This document shows positions 1-10,375 of a stretch of 64,000 nt of DNA, piece after piece (position 1 is the first letter of the stretch; every line of letters starts with the position of its first letter). Origin of the DNA: DASVUC01 sp038237225 (lineage in GTDB: Bacteria > Planctomycetota > Phycisphaerae > Tepidisphaerales > Tepidisphaeraceae); assembly GCA_038237225.1 (NCBI GenBank), contig JBBRYX010000009.1, positions 1 through 64,000 of the forward strand, in the 5' to 3' direction. A model generated the notes under the pieces. That model ran no database searches and had not been told where the DNA came from. It saw only the letters and a program-made list of their open reading frames with translations. The translations under genes and the position numbers were made by a program.

Positions 1-139
1 GCAATCCATCTTTGAATACATCGAGGTGTTTTACAATCGCAAACGGCTGCACAGTTCGATAGGCTATCAAAGCCCCGAAGCGTTCGAGGCAAGCCTCAAT
101 TAATCATCGCGTCGCGCCCACCGTTCGTGGGGAAGTCCA
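1..139 (+). mobile_element. Right end of an IS3-family insertion sequence
   Basis: The window begins inside the transposase of an IS element. The sequence at 127-139 (gtggggaagtcca) ends in CA, as IS3-family right termini do, and its reverse complement begins with TG. I take 139 as the last base of the element. The left end and the target duplication lie outside the window, so the boundary is an inference. Confidence 0.6.
2..103 (+). CDS. IS3-family transposase OrfB, C-terminal end (partial)
   Basis: The open frame from base 2 to the TAA at 101-103 encodes about 33 residues containing YNRKRLHSSIGYQSPEAFE. This is the hallmark C-terminal segment of the IS3-family DDE integrase (rve domain), where the RxHSxLGYxSPxxFE pattern follows the catalytic Glu. 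The catalytic triad itself lies upstream of the window, so activity cannot be judged. It probably carried the IS into the ASCH-like gene just downstream. Confidence 0.85.
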   Translation, partial: QSIFEYIEVFYNRKRLHSSIGYQSPEAFEASLN

Positions 140-356
140 CCCCCGCGATGCAGATATCTCCCGTCGATGTCCGACCCCTTAGAATTTGCAAACCAATTCC
201 CTCGCCCCTCGCCCCTTGCTCGCGTAGATCCAAAACCGCTCCCCAATGATCTTCGTCCCCCGGCCGCGATACTCGATCGTCTTGATCCCCCGCAGGATCA
301 ACTCGGCCCAACTTCCTCAACCGTGCTGGCGGATGGAGGGCGCTTAAACGCGGCAC
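140..356 (-). pseudogene. Frameshifted ASCH-domain protein remnant, cut by the IS
   Basis: Read on the minus strand, one frame gives SWAELILRGIKTIEYRGRG followed by TKIIGERFWIYAS, ending at a TAA at 179-181. This is the N-terminal pattern of ASCH-domain (PUA-like, RNA-binding) proteins. The preceding segment, LSALHPP, lies in another frame, so a one-base shift near 310 is needed to join them. The homology breaks off just before the IS right end at 139. I infer a decayed gene interrupted by the IS insertion. The other open frames here are compositional shadows. Confidence 0.5.
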
Positions 357-374
357 GAATTCATCGCGGCGAAT

Positions 375-821
375 TCATACCGAAGCTGGATCGATCACGG
401 TGACACTCAGATCCTTGAAATCCCCGCCATTGAACGTGAGCAGGCGCCCCATGCCGTAGCACTTCATGGCGGCCACGAGCCGCACATCGTGGGAGCGAAA
501 CCCTCTGATCGCAAGCGCTCTCACCAGATCGTGCCAGCGCGCCGGCAGATCGTCGCGGTCGGGAAGGAGCGTGAAACGGCGTTGAAAGAAACCCAGCCAT
601 TGGCTCGCTTGTTCGATCGTCATGCCAAGCCCGTTTTGCCCCGCAGGAGGCAGGCCGGGCATGCGTGTCGCGACCGCCCAAAACTCATAGAGGTTCTGCG
701 GAACGACGATCAACTGCTCCCGTCGAGCCAACAGATTGTGGACGGCAGCGCGGGCAACGGCGCATTGTGGATCGGCGGAGTTGGTGACACGGACCAGCAG
801 GTTCGTATCCAGCAGGATCAC
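375..821 (-). CDS. PIN-domain ribonuclease toxin (VapC family)
   Basis: The 148-residue protein starts MILLDTNLLVR, the classic first strand of a PIN domain with the first metal-binding Asp. A central Glu (YEFWAV) and late acidic residues (SHDVRLVAA, NGGDF) fit the PIN active site, which binds magnesium and cuts RNA. VapC toxins cleave tRNA or rRNA and are neutralised by a cognate antitoxin. The gene overlaps the upstream small gene by 4 bases, as expected for translational coupling in a toxin-antitoxin operon. The RNA target is unknown. Confidence 0.85.
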   Translation of the reverse strand: MILLDTNLLVRVTNSADPQCAVARAAVHNLLARREQLIVVPQNLYEFWAVATRMPGLPPAGQNGLGMTIEQASQWLGFFQRRFTLLPDRDDLPARWHDLVRALAIRGFRSHDVRLVAAMKCYGMGRLLTFNGGDFKDLSVTVIDPASV

Positions 822-1036
822 TCGCCCTCCACCGGGCTGTAAATTGCCTCGCGCGAGTCATCGGCGCGGGGTTGCTGGACTGTGAACGGCTCCATTTCCG
901 CGAAGGTTCCCGCCGGCGACTGGCCCGTCGTCGCCGGCTCCTCGACGAAGACGATCGCTTCGCGGATATCGCCGTCGATCCCTGCAACTTTCTGGGCGAT
1001 CTCCTGTTTCGAGCCTGTCAGTACGCGAGCCTTCAT
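818..1036 (-). CDS. Probable VapB-type antitoxin of the PIN toxin
   Basis: A 72-residue acidic protein directly upstream of the PIN toxin, overlapping it by 4 bases. It has no strong family signature that I recognise, so the assignment rests on size, charge and position. A GAGG ribosome-binding site lies 9 bases before the ATG. The C-terminal half is rich in acidic and Pro residues, as expected of a disordered toxin-binding tail. It would be expected to repress its own promoter together with the toxin. Confidence 0.65.
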   Translation of the reverse strand: MKARVLTGSKQEIAQKVAGIDGDIREAIVFVEEPATTGQSPAGTFAEMEPFTVQQPRADDSREAIYSPVEGE

Positions 1037-1263
1037 GGTTCAACCTCGTTAACGGACTGCTCTCATCTTACCCGACCCCCAACGCATGCCAACCCCCCCC
1101 CGATGAGGCTGCGCCGGAGCGTTCGAAATCCCCTTTAGGGGTTGTGGCGCATAGCCGCAAAAACCTCGGGGGCTCGCCCCCCGACCGCCGCCCCCGAGCC
1201 CTGCTCGACTCGCCGCCCCTGCTTTCGCGAATGCACCTTTTTAACTGCCCGAATCCGGTCAAA

Positions 1264-3717
1264 TCAGTAAGTGGCCGCGTCGGCGATGCGGAACGGTCCT
1301 TCGATGACCGGTTTCGCTTCCTCGTCGTCCCACGTGGCGATTTCCCATCGCTTCTGCTCGTTATCCATCGTCAGAATCAGCACTTTGCCATACGCGGTGT
1401 GTTCCGCCGCGAGCTTGGGAACTTCCTTCTTCCGAGAATACGCTTCTTTCGGATCAGCCAGCAGGCCGTTTTCCTCGGTCGGGCGCTCGCGAATGCCGAC
1501 GATAAAGTCCGGGAAAAACCCCTGCCCGTTATCCATCAGCACATTGATGGACCACGGCTTGTGCGGTTCGTTCCGATGCCACCAGAGCACGTTGTCCGAG
1601 TCGTCCGCATCGAGGTATTCGGCGAACGCCCGCTCCCATCCGCCCATCGGGGGGAAGCAGCCGTAGACATTCAACCTCGACGTCGAGAGTACCGTGTCCG
1701 ACCCAAGCTCCGGCGGCAAATCCTCCGCCGGATAGATGATCGCCTTGGTAGCCACCGCCCGTTTGTATGCATCCCGCAGCAAACTTGGCCGGTGCCACAA
1801 CATCTCGTCCAGGCACTCGTGCAGCCGCGTCCGATCATTGGCGAACTCAAAGTTGTGCTTGACAAGCATCACCTGCAGCCGGCTTGCCAGCAGGTCGCGC
1901 AATACCTTCGCGCTCAACGTGCGATAACTCAGGAGAATCCGCTGCGCCTGCTTCTGCTTGTCTTCCAGCGACGGCGGCGCGTAGGTGAAATCCATCTGGA
2001 TCGTCTGCGTGAAAATCTCCAGCGTTCGCTTGAGGACCTTCACATCCGCCCGCGCCAGCGTCGCGTCCAGCAGCGCTTCAGCGTCAGCCGTGATCTTATC
2101 GGCCACCTCTGCCTCTGTCACTTCCTCTTCTCCCGGCAAATCTTGCGTCTTAAATCGCCGTGGTGCGCCCCTTTTGAGCGTGTAGAGGATGCGCTTGAGC
2201 TTGGGCTGCGGTGATGTCAGCAGCGCGGCCAGTGCGGGCCGCATGTCCGATGGTGTCCACTGCCGCACGAACAAGTCCAACTGGGCCGGATCGACGTTGC
2301 CGCGCTCGTCCAGAATCGCCGCCGGCGGTTCCTGAAACATCGCCCCGGCCGGCGACGGCGGGTTGATCAACAACTGATCGCCCGACTCCGCCGACTGCAC
2401 CATCACCTTGTCGCCAGCGCCCATAATGACCGTCGTCGGGCTTACAGTCGCGTAGGCGGTTTTAATTCTGTTAATCCGCTGACCGGCGGCGTCCAATCCG
2501 CCTTGCGCATCAATGTCCGCCAGCATGACGTACCCGTACCGCAGCGCATCGGGCACCAGGCGCCCCTGCAATCGCCGATGCACGCGCAGGATTCGGCCCA
2601 CCAACTGCACGCCGAAATCTTCCTTCTGCGTCGCCCGCATGGAAACCAGCGTCCATGCCCGCGGCGCATCGAATCCCAGCGCCACCGCCATCTTGAAGAT
2701 CAGTACCTCGACCGCTTCATTATTCGCCAGCGCCAGCAACGTCGGGTCCGGCTCATCGGCGGTGTGCGTCGCGATCTGCCCGTCCGTGAATCCGAGCGTC
2801 TTGAGCGTCTCCTGCGCCCGCTCCACGCTCCCCTTGCTGCTGTTCACCTGCACGAGCATCAGTGGGGTGAGATTGATGCCCGCTCGCTTCAATTCGGTTT
2901 TGAGAAACGCGTGCAGCTTCGCGCCATCGCGCAGTGCCGTCTTCTCAAAATCCACCAGCGCATCCGACCCTTCCTGCACGCGCCACGCGATCGCCTTCAC
3001 GCCGCGCTTGATGAGTCCTTCCTCGTCCTTGCTTCCCACCGCATCCGCGCGGCTGACGCTGATCTTGTGGATGTTGCTGACCTGCATCCGCGTCTTGAGG
3101 TCTTCCAAGTCCTTATCATCCGGTGTCGCGGTGACGAGGATCGTGTATTGGGGCTTCAGCACCGTGCGGAAGAAGATGGCCGCCTGATTTTCGCCCTTGA
3201 ACGTATGGTGGGCTTCATCCACCACCACCCCGATGCGATATCCCTGCTCGCGCAGCGAGATGATTAAATCATCCACGCTTTCGTTCTGCTCGCCGGTCGT
3301 CCGCACGCTCCGCCGATCGCGCACGCGGGTGGCGACCAGGCCCCACGTGGTGACGAACACGTCCCCGCTGCGTGTGCCGATCGGGTTGCGGTCCTCGGTC
3401 ATGGTGCGCAAGCGTAACCCTTGAAACTGCTCGCGCAAGAATGCCGCCGACTGATCCACCACGCCCTTGAACGGCGCGAACCAGAACCAGACGACGTTGT
3501 CGTCACGGCTGATGCGCTCGACGATGTTCCCCGCCATCAGCGTCTTGCCCGATCCGGTCGGGGCCTCGATGAGCAGATACCCGTTGTCGTGAATCGCCGT
3601 CGCCCGTCCAGTTTCATCCAAGCCCGCAGCGTTGAGGACCTTGCGCATGGCGTCGAAGACATCCACCGCGCTGTCGACGGCCTGCTGCTGGAAGCTTTTG
3701 AGGGTGATGAGGGCCAT
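1264..3717 (-). CDS. Type III restriction endonuclease Res subunit (DEAD/DEAH helicase-nuclease)
   Basis: The 817-residue protein has an SF2 helicase core: Walker A APTGSGKT at residues 52-59, VVVDEAHH near residue 166, and a motif VI-like QLVGRILRVHR. Near residue 736 FPDFIVGI followed by LLADPK resembles a PD-(D/E)xK nuclease centre, with Asp in place of the usual Glu. Type III Res uses ATP to move or signal along DNA and cuts about 25 bp from the recognition site together with Mod. It is the last gene of a minus-strand operon starting with mod, with a toxin-antitoxin pair between them. It is somewhat short for a Res subunit (900-1000 residues is common). Confidence 0.85.
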   Translation of the reverse strand: MALITLKSFQQQAVDSAVDVFDAMRKVLNAAGLDETGRATAIHDNGYLLIEAPTGSGKTLMAGNIVERISRDDNVVWFWFAPFKGVVDQSAAFLREQFQGLRLRTMTEDRNPIGTRSGDVFVTTWGLVATRVRDRRSVRTTGEQNESVDDLIISLREQGYRIGVVVDEAHHTFKGENQAAIFFRTVLKPQYTILVTATPDDKDLEDLKTRMQVSNIHKISVSRADAVGSKDEEGLIKRGVKAIAWRVQEGSDALVDFEKTALRDGAKLHAFLKTELKRAGINLTPLMLVQVNSSKGSVERAQETLKTLGFTDGQIATHTADEPDPTLLALANNEAVEVLIFKMAVALGFDAPRAWTLVSMRATQKEDFGVQLVGRILRVHRRLQGRLVPDALRYGYVMLADIDAQGGLDAAGQRINRIKTAYATVSPTTVIMGAGDKVMVQSAESGDQLLINPPSPAGAMFQEPPAAILDERGNVDPAQLDLFVRQWTPSDMRPALAALLTSPQPKLKRILYTLKRGAPRRFKTQDLPGEEEVTEAEVADKITADAEALLDATLARADVKVLKRTLEIFTQTIQMDFTYAPPSLEDKQKQAQRILLSYRTLSAKVLRDLLASRLQVMLVKHNFEFANDRTRLHECLDEMLWHRPSLLRDAYKRAVATKAIIYPAEDLPPELGSDTVLSTSRLNVYGCFPPMGGWERAFAEYLDADDSDNVLWWHRNEPHKPWSINVLMDNGQGFFPDFIVGIRERPTEENGLLADPKEAYSRKKEVPKLAAEHTAYGKVLILTMDNEQKRWEIATWDDEEAKPVIEGPFRIADAATY

Positions 3718-3738
3718 AGCCAGGTTTTCAGGCCGGTT

Positions 3739-3978
3739 TCAGGCTTTGCGCTTCAATCGCCGGGGCTTGATCCCCAGTTCCCGCATCACCTGCTCGTGCG
3801 GGATGGTCGGTTTCCCCGCGTTGCGCTTCTTGGCCGCCTGAAGAATGCGATAATCTTCCTCGTCCTCAATCCGCTCCAGCAGGGCCTTATAGTCGTTCAC
3901 CGGGATGATGACGTACTGCTCCTTGCCGTTGCGGGTGAGTACATCGTACTTGGTTTTGAGCATCGGGGTCTTGAGCAT
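3739..3978 (-). CDS. Phd/YefM-like antitoxin inside the Type III operon
   Basis: A 79-residue protein with YVIIPVNDYKALLERIEDEED followed by IPHEQVMRELGI. This matches the beta-strand/helix DNA-binding half and the toxin-wrapping tail of Phd/YefM antitoxins. A TAGGAGG ribosome-binding site lies 8 bases before the first ATG, which fixes the start there rather than at the second Met, 5 codons later. It follows the RelE-like toxin gene by 12 bases, so the order is toxin first, as in higBA-like loci. It is placed between mod and res of a restriction-modification system. Confidence 0.75.
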   Translation of the reverse strand: MLKTPMLKTKYDVLTRNGKEQYVIIPVNDYKALLERIEDEEDYRILQAAKKRNAGKPTIPHEQVMRELGIKPRRLKRKA

Positions 3979-3990
3979 CGGGGAAACCTC

Positions 3991-4242
3991 CTAACGGTCG
4001 TACGCGCTCGACCGGTGCTTGATGTCGTGGATGTAGATCACGCCGCCCCTGACCTCAAACAGGACGCGCCAATCGCCCACGCGCAGGCGATAGTCCGGCA
4101 CGAACGATTTGAGGCGCTTGACGTCGCCTGCCAAGCCGTTCCGCAGGTGGTCGATCTTGCGGCCGATCCGGCGTGCGATGTCCGGTGACAACCGCGCCAA
4201 AGAGGCGCGAGCGCTGTCAAACCAGTGTATATCGTATTTCAT
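3991..4242 (-). CDS. RelE/ParE-family toxin inside the Type III operon
   Basis: An 83-residue basic protein with the RelE fold pattern: an N-terminal strand (YDIHWFDSA), two helices, then YRLRVGDWRVLFEV and a last strand ending IKHRSSAYDR. RelE toxins cut mRNA in the ribosomal A site, and ParE relatives target gyrase. The C-terminal KHRxxAYxR favours the RelE group. The gene begins 21 bases after the mod stop codon, so all four genes are probably cotranscribed. Which activity it has cannot be told from sequence alone. Confidence 0.8.
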   Translation of the reverse strand: MKYDIHWFDSARASLARLSPDIARRIGRKIDHLRNGLAGDVKRLKSFVPDYRLRVGDWRVLFEVRGGVIYIHDIKHRSSAYDR

Positions 4243-4263
4243 CCCTTGTCCCTCGCAACGCCA

Positions 4264-5904
4264 TCAGATTCTGATCCCAAACCGCCGGGCGAGCGTCTCC
4301 GGCACCGCCTCAATCTGCAGGTTGACCGCATCCCGCAAGCGCGACTTCACCAGTTCCGGCTGCCAGGTGTAAACAATGCAGGCCGGGCTCTCCTTCACCG
4401 CTTTCGCCAGCGCCTTCGCCTGCTTCACGCTGAAATGCGGCACGTAGATCAATCGCTGGCCGTCATGGTCCGCCACCACAAACGGTTGTTCATCATCGAA
4501 CCGCCCCAACACCGGCATGTGCGTCAACTGCAACGCCGTCCAGACCTGCTCATGGTCAATGTCCGTCAACATCCCCGGCGCGATCCGCCGACAACGCAAG
4601 TAAGCGAAGTCGCCGCCCAGTCCCGGCGTGTCGGCATATCCTTCAATCACCCGGCGCACGCGGGTGGCGCAGACGTCGCGGCAGAGATTCTTCTCCGGCT
4701 CATCGACCGTCGCCTCCGTGCTGGAAACGAGAATAACGCGACGATTCCCGCCGTCTTCTTTGTTGAGCTTCAGCACGGCGTGCGCCGTCGTACCGCTGCC
4801 GGCGAAGAAGTCGAGGACAATTTCATTCATGTTGCTCTCGACCGTATAAGACAGAAAGTGCTCGATGAGTCCGACGGGCTTCGGAAACGTGAACGCCTTC
4901 CCGTCGCCGAGAACTGCTTTAACTGCGTCAGTGCCTTCCTGTGTGTAGGGGCCGACAACGATCGACATAGGCTTCGCGCCTCGCTCTTCGCCAGTGTCGT
5001 CACGGAGATATTGCTTGTACCTGACGGACCATTTCCCCTTTGCCTTCGAGAACGTAAGTTCGTCATTTGCCAAAGCCAGCATGGTCCGCTCCTTCGCCCA
5101 CTGCCATTGCTTCTCGGGCCAGACTTCCTCACCCGCGTAAGGAATTGCATATCGCAGATTTGGGCGCTCGTCCATGCTGTTCGTCGCCAGTGGCTGCGTA
5201 AAGTAAGGGCCACGAGTCTCGTACTTCGAGTCTTTGAACTTGTATCGTTTCTGTGCTTCGGGGTCCGGTGGGAGCACGATGGCACCAATAGAGTCGAGGC
5301 TTCGCGCGAAACAAAGAACATACTCGTGAAGGCTTACGACGTGTTTAGTTTTCGCTCCACCCCCGTATCGCTTCTGCCAAATCACGGTGGCAATCATATT
5401 GCCCTCGTTAAAGATTCGGTTCATCAGCAGCCCGAGATGATGCAACTCGTTGTCATCGATCGAAACAAAGATCACCCCATCCTGTCGGAGTAAATCCTTC
5501 GCCAGCGTGAGTCGCTGGAACATGAATTCACACCATTTGGAGTGTCGCCAGAGGTCTTCCTTGTCGACGAAGCGGTCGTTGTAGACGAAGTCTTTGTTGC
5601 CGGTGTTGTAGGGTGGGTCGATGTAGATGCATTTGACCCGGCCGGCGAAGGTCATGCGGAGGTAGCGGAGGGCGTCGAAGTTGTCGCCTTCGATGATGAG
5701 GTTTTTCCACGGGCCCCCCTTTGGGCCGCAGGAAAGCGATTGATCGAGGTCCAGGGCGACGAAGTCCTGATTCAGGGCTTGATCGCGCTCAATTTCATTG
5801 GCTTCCCACACCAGGCCAAAGCGGGTCGCGTCCCGCCGGTCGCGTGCCTCCAGGAGCCCGATCAATACCGACTTGCTCAGATCATCGTATTTCCTGGTCG
5901 CCAT
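4264..5904 (-). CDS. Type III DNA methyltransferase Mod subunit (adenine-N6)
   Basis: The 546-residue protein has DPPY at residues 96-99 in IYIDPPYNTGNKDF and, about 265 residues later, DFFAGSGTTAHAVL, the SAM-binding FxGxG motif. This order defines a beta-class amino-methyltransferase, the class of Type III Mod proteins. The stretch between the motifs should carry the target recognition domain. Mod methylates one strand of an asymmetric site and gives Res its specificity. It heads a four-gene minus-strand operon. No obvious repeat tract for phase variation is visible inside it. Confidence 0.9.
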   Translation of the reverse strand: MATRKYDDLSKSVLIGLLEARDRRDATRFGLVWEANEIERDQALNQDFVALDLDQSLSCGPKGGPWKNLIIEGDNFDALRYLRMTFAGRVKCIYIDPPYNTGNKDFVYNDRFVDKEDLWRHSKWCEFMFQRLTLAKDLLRQDGVIFVSIDDNELHHLGLLMNRIFNEGNMIATVIWQKRYGGGAKTKHVVSLHEYVLCFARSLDSIGAIVLPPDPEAQKRYKFKDSKYETRGPYFTQPLATNSMDERPNLRYAIPYAGEEVWPEKQWQWAKERTMLALANDELTFSKAKGKWSVRYKQYLRDDTGEERGAKPMSIVVGPYTQEGTDAVKAVLGDGKAFTFPKPVGLIEHFLSYTVESNMNEIVLDFFAGSGTTAHAVLKLNKEDGGNRRVILVSSTEATVDEPEKNLCRDVCATRVRRVIEGYADTPGLGGDFAYLRCRRIAPGMLTDIDHEQVWTALQLTHMPVLGRFDDEQPFVVADHDGQRLIYVPHFSVKQAKALAKAVKESPACIVYTWQPELVKSRLRDAVNLQIEAVPETLARRFGIRI

Positions 5905-5964
5905 CGTATAAGTGCAGTTTTATTTGAGGCTGCCCGGTCATGCAAACAGCGAGAGGAGGAGAAG

Positions 5965-6192
5965 ATGGCCAAGGCCCCTTCCGGGTTGCCACGATTCAAA
6001 GTCGTCGAGCGACACATTCGTGACGCCGCCAACGCCGGTCGTGCGGCCGTGGAGGAGATCGACAGCGCGCTTCCCGCCGCCCGCAGGGACTCGGATCGCA
6101 AGGCGCAAACCGAGGTGCGGAACCTGATGTCTCAGACCCGGCAGGGCCTCTTGGACACCATGGGCACACTCTTCGATCAGATCCGCGATTAG
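5965..6192 (+). CDS. Small hypothetical protein, 75 residues
   Basis: A strong purine-rich ribosome-binding site (gaggaggag) just before the ATG at 5965 supports this start. The frame stays open upstream, but there it only shadows mod. The product is mostly helical, charged and without membrane segments or Cys. The phrase HIRDAANAGRAAVEEIDSAL and the ending LFDQIRD suggest a small coiled or helical-bundle protein. I do not recognise the family. It is divergent from mod, with 60 bases between the starts, so both promoters must lie in that gap. Confidence 0.55.
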   Translation: MAKAPSGLPRFKVVERHIRDAANAGRAAVEEIDSALPAARRDSDRKAQTEVRNLMSQTRQGLLDTMGTLFDQIRD

Positions 6193-6696
6193 GGAGCGGT
6201 ACGGTGAGCCGGGGCTGGTCCGAGTGCTGACCGCAGGTCGGGGGGTCCGGCGGCGAGCCCCAGGTCTTCATCCCATTCCCGTCAAGAAATACCGGACGTC
6301 TAAACTTACCAGACCTTCGAGGATTTCAGTGCTGAGTCGTGAGTCGTGAGTGCTGAGGATCTTCCCGCTTGCCGGCTCCATCGGCGTCCATCCGTGTTCA
6401 TTTGTGGTTCTATCCCTTGGCCCATTCCAGTTTGACGGCCCCAGCATCCGATCATATAAACATAGACGATATGCACCCGTCCGATCCCACATCCGTCAGG
6501 CTGGCCGACGCCAATATCAAGGCGCGGTGAGCCGCCACCCTCACCGGTGACCCGCTCCCGTGCCCGCCCCCCCTTGCTCCCCGTTGCTTAACTCCGCCTC
6601 ATCTTTAATCTAACGCGCTACAGGAGACTGCCCGCGTCAGTCCCGCCGTTTCCCTCGCAACGGACAACGGACCACTGACAACGGACATCCAAACTC
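6193..6696. other. Intergenic region before aspS, with repeats
   Basis: No convincing gene is seen in these 504 bases. It holds one copy of a 65-bp dispersed repeat (6203-6267). At about 6330-6355 there is a short gtgagtcgtgagt-type repetition. At 6655-6688 the motif caacggac is repeated directly in front of the aspS start. No clear promoter or ribosome-binding site for aspS was identified. Confidence 0.6.
6203..6267 (+). repeat. Dispersed 65-bp repeat, copy 1
   Basis: It starts ggtgagccgggg, contains gagtgctgaccgcagg, and ends cggcggcgagcccc. A clearly related copy lies at 12523-12586 in the same orientation. Each copy lies within 300 bases upstream of a restriction-modification locus's methyltransferase gene. 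Confidence 0.7.
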
Positions 6697-8571
<1,875 letters not shown>

Positions 8572-8627
8572 GGGCGGGTCTCAGACGCGACCTCCGTCCT
8601 CTTACCCCCGGCTCCGGCTCCCTTGGG

Positions 8628-9038
8628 TTAGAGCGTCAGATCGCCTTCATCGGGATTGATCGCCGCTCCGTCGATCGTCTTCACCTTCGGCGGCACACCC
8701 GTGAGGATCCAGAACCAGCCGTTGCCGGAGTCAATCGGCGGGGCGTTCATCGTGATCCGGATCGTCGTCGCGGTGAGCTGCACCGCGCTCACGCCCGTGC
8801 GCTCTTCCTCGCCGCCGTCGTCATGGAGGGTGAACAGGTTCCAAGCCGCGCCCGCGCCGGACAGAATCATCACCGGCTGATCGAACGTCCAGGCGGTGTC
8901 GGCGCTGCCAAAGCTGCCGGTGACTTCAATCACATTCGCGGCAGGGGGGACGGGGGGGATGAACGGGGAAACGGGCGCGGGCCGCTCGGGGCGCTTGCGC
9001 CCCCCCACGCGGGGATATTGGATGGGGTAGGAGATCAT
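8628..9038 (-). CDS. Hypothetical protein, 136 residues
   Basis: I do not recognise this protein. It begins MISYPIQYPRVGGRKRP, has a Pro-rich linker, then a beta-rich region (FGSADTAWTFDQPVMIL, TATTIRITMNAPP) that could form an Ig-like or carbohydrate-binding-like sandwich. It has no signal peptide or membrane segment. It is followed upstream by a repeat-rich gap and then by another unknown minus-strand gene with a similar beta-sandwich composition, so the two may work together. Confidence 0.5.
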   Translation of the reverse strand: MISYPIQYPRVGGRKRPERPAPVSPFIPPVPPAANVIEVTGSFGSADTAWTFDQPVMILSGAGAAWNLFTLHDDGGEEERTGVSAVQLTATTIRITMNAPPIDSGNGWFWILTGVPPKVKTIDGAAINPDEGDLTL

Positions 9039-9047
9039 GGTTTAAAA

Positions 9048-9290
9048 AAGGGATTGAGGCACGAAGGCACCAAGGCACGAAGGGAGTGGGCGAGGCAAAG
9101 AGGCACGGAGCGGGGAGGGATTCACTTAGGAGAACTCAGGCACGAAGGCATTGAGGCACGAAGGCACGAAGGGGGAGACAAGGCAATCAGGCAGAGAGTG
9201 GGGAGAAGAAATGAGGCTTCACTTCCTGCCTCATCCCTTCTCCCTCACTTCGTGCCTCCGTGCCTGCGTGCCTCCGTGCCTGCTTCATCA
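9048..9290. repeat. Interspersed aggcacgaaggc-type simple repeat cluster
   Basis: Between two unknown genes the motif ggcacgaaggca and variants recur about ten times at 9057-9190. The reverse form (cgtgcctccgtgcctgcg) recurs at 9248-9285, so the block can fold on itself. Open frames across it are repeat translations, not genes. It may end transcription of the upstream gene, but no T-tract is present. Confidence 0.7.
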
Positions 9291-9965
9291 CGCCGCATCG
9301 GCGATGCTGCCGACGATCACGGTGCCGGCGGGGACGGAAACGCCGCCCGCTTGCCCGCGCTCGTTGCACCATCGAGCCGCGATCCACACCTTGCTTCCGC
9401 TGGCGACGGTGCCGGGGAAGGTGATGTCAAACACGCTGCGCGTGGCCTGGCCCTGGTACTTCCAATCATCCACGTTCGCCGGCGCGGTCGCGCCAATGTG
9501 CGTGAAGATTTCGGCGTCGCTGACGCCAAATGGTTTTGCCTTCTTGCCGGTGAGCGAGTCGGTCAGCTTCACGCGGACCACGCGCTGGAAGGAGGAGATC
9601 ACCGACACCACCGGGATGGTGCTCGGCGGCTGGATGGGCGTGGGGGCGTTCTTGATGTTCAGCCCCAGGGCCGCCTTCTGCGCGTTGGTGACGGCGGTGT
9701 TGGCGTTGATCCGCTTGCCGTAGCTGCGCATCCGGGCTTTTAAAATGGCCACCTTCGTGTCCTTGTCCTCCACCGTGGGCTTGGTCCGGGTCGCGGGGTC
9801 GGTTGCGAGGTTATACGCGGATTGTGCTGCGGAATTATCCGAAGCCAGCGCCGTGGCGTCGCCGGCCGACAAACCGAACGCGGTGGGTGTGGCTGAAATT
9901 TTCGCGCTGAAGTCCACGGCTTGCGTGATGAACTCCGATTCTTTGCTCTTGATCCAATCAGACAC
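9288..9965 (-). CDS. Hypothetical beta-rich protein, 225 residues
   Basis: Unrecognised family. The first 100 residues look helical (VDFSAKISATPTAFGLSAG, VAILKARMRSYGKRINAN). The C-terminal half looks like a fibronectin-type or Ig-like sandwich (VVRVKLTDSLTGKKAKPFG, ITFPGTVASGSKVWIAARWCN). It is similar in layout to proteins of about 200 residues that recur in planctomycete genomes (recollection, not checked). It has no signal peptide. Its end overlaps the simple-repeat cluster by three bases. Confidence 0.5.
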   Translation of the reverse strand: MSDWIKSKESEFITQAVDFSAKISATPTAFGLSAGDATALASDNSAAQSAYNLATDPATRTKPTVEDKDTKVAILKARMRSYGKRINANTAVTNAQKAALGLNIKNAPTPIQPPSTIPVVSVISSFQRVVRVKLTDSLTGKKAKPFGVSDAEIFTHIGATAPANVDDWKYQGQATRSVFDITFPGTVASGSKVWIAARWCNERGQAGGVSVPAGTVIVGSIADAA

Positions 9966-10366
9966 TGGATCCTTGCCTTTCTGGAATCACGCGAGAGCCG
10001 CCGGCCACACCACGGGATCGCCCGTGACTCGGTTGTTGGTGGCGACTTCAATCGCGTCTCCAGAATCAGCATCGTCGCCGGGTTTAAACGCCTTAACTAA
10101 GGCAAGGGAAAATAATCTGTTTCCGCAGGTTCGTGCGGGTGGAAGTGAAGGGTCTTGCGGGAGTTGTGACGGGAAAAGAAAGTTTTCAGATGCGTTGGGC
10201 CGCTCCCGCCCCCAGGCAACAGCCCAAGTTTCTTCCCGGACAAGACACCGCGGTTGCGTCCGATTACCGTGAGCCCTTGGCTCCCCCTTTCCCGCAGGGC
10301 AAAGGGGTTCGACTTGCGACCCTTTTATGCTGCCCCTTTTATGCTGCCCGGATTACGCTGCCCGGA
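9966..10366. other. Intergenic region without a supported gene
   Basis: These 401 bases lie between two minus-strand genes. Open frames are present on both strands but none has a ribosome-binding site or a recognisable product. The only structure is a run of four 14-bp units at its right edge (10320-10375). Confidence 0.5.
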
Positions 10367-10375
10367 TTACGCTAT
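10320..10375 (+). repeat. Four tandem 14-bp units
   Basis: Two units of cccttttatgctgc are followed by ccggattacgctgc and ccggattacgctat. The array overlaps the last codons and the stop of the HNH endonuclease gene, so slippage here could alter its C-terminus. Confidence 0.75.

Noticed and set aside
1144..2214. Plus-strand open frame of 356 codons opposite res
   Set aside because: It is the antisense shadow of the res helicase gene: Arg/His-rich, no known motif, and the minus strand has clear helicase motifs.
4225..5493. Plus-strand open frame of 422 codons opposite mod
   Set aside because: Antisense shadow of the methyltransferase gene with His/Arg-rich, unrecognisable product.
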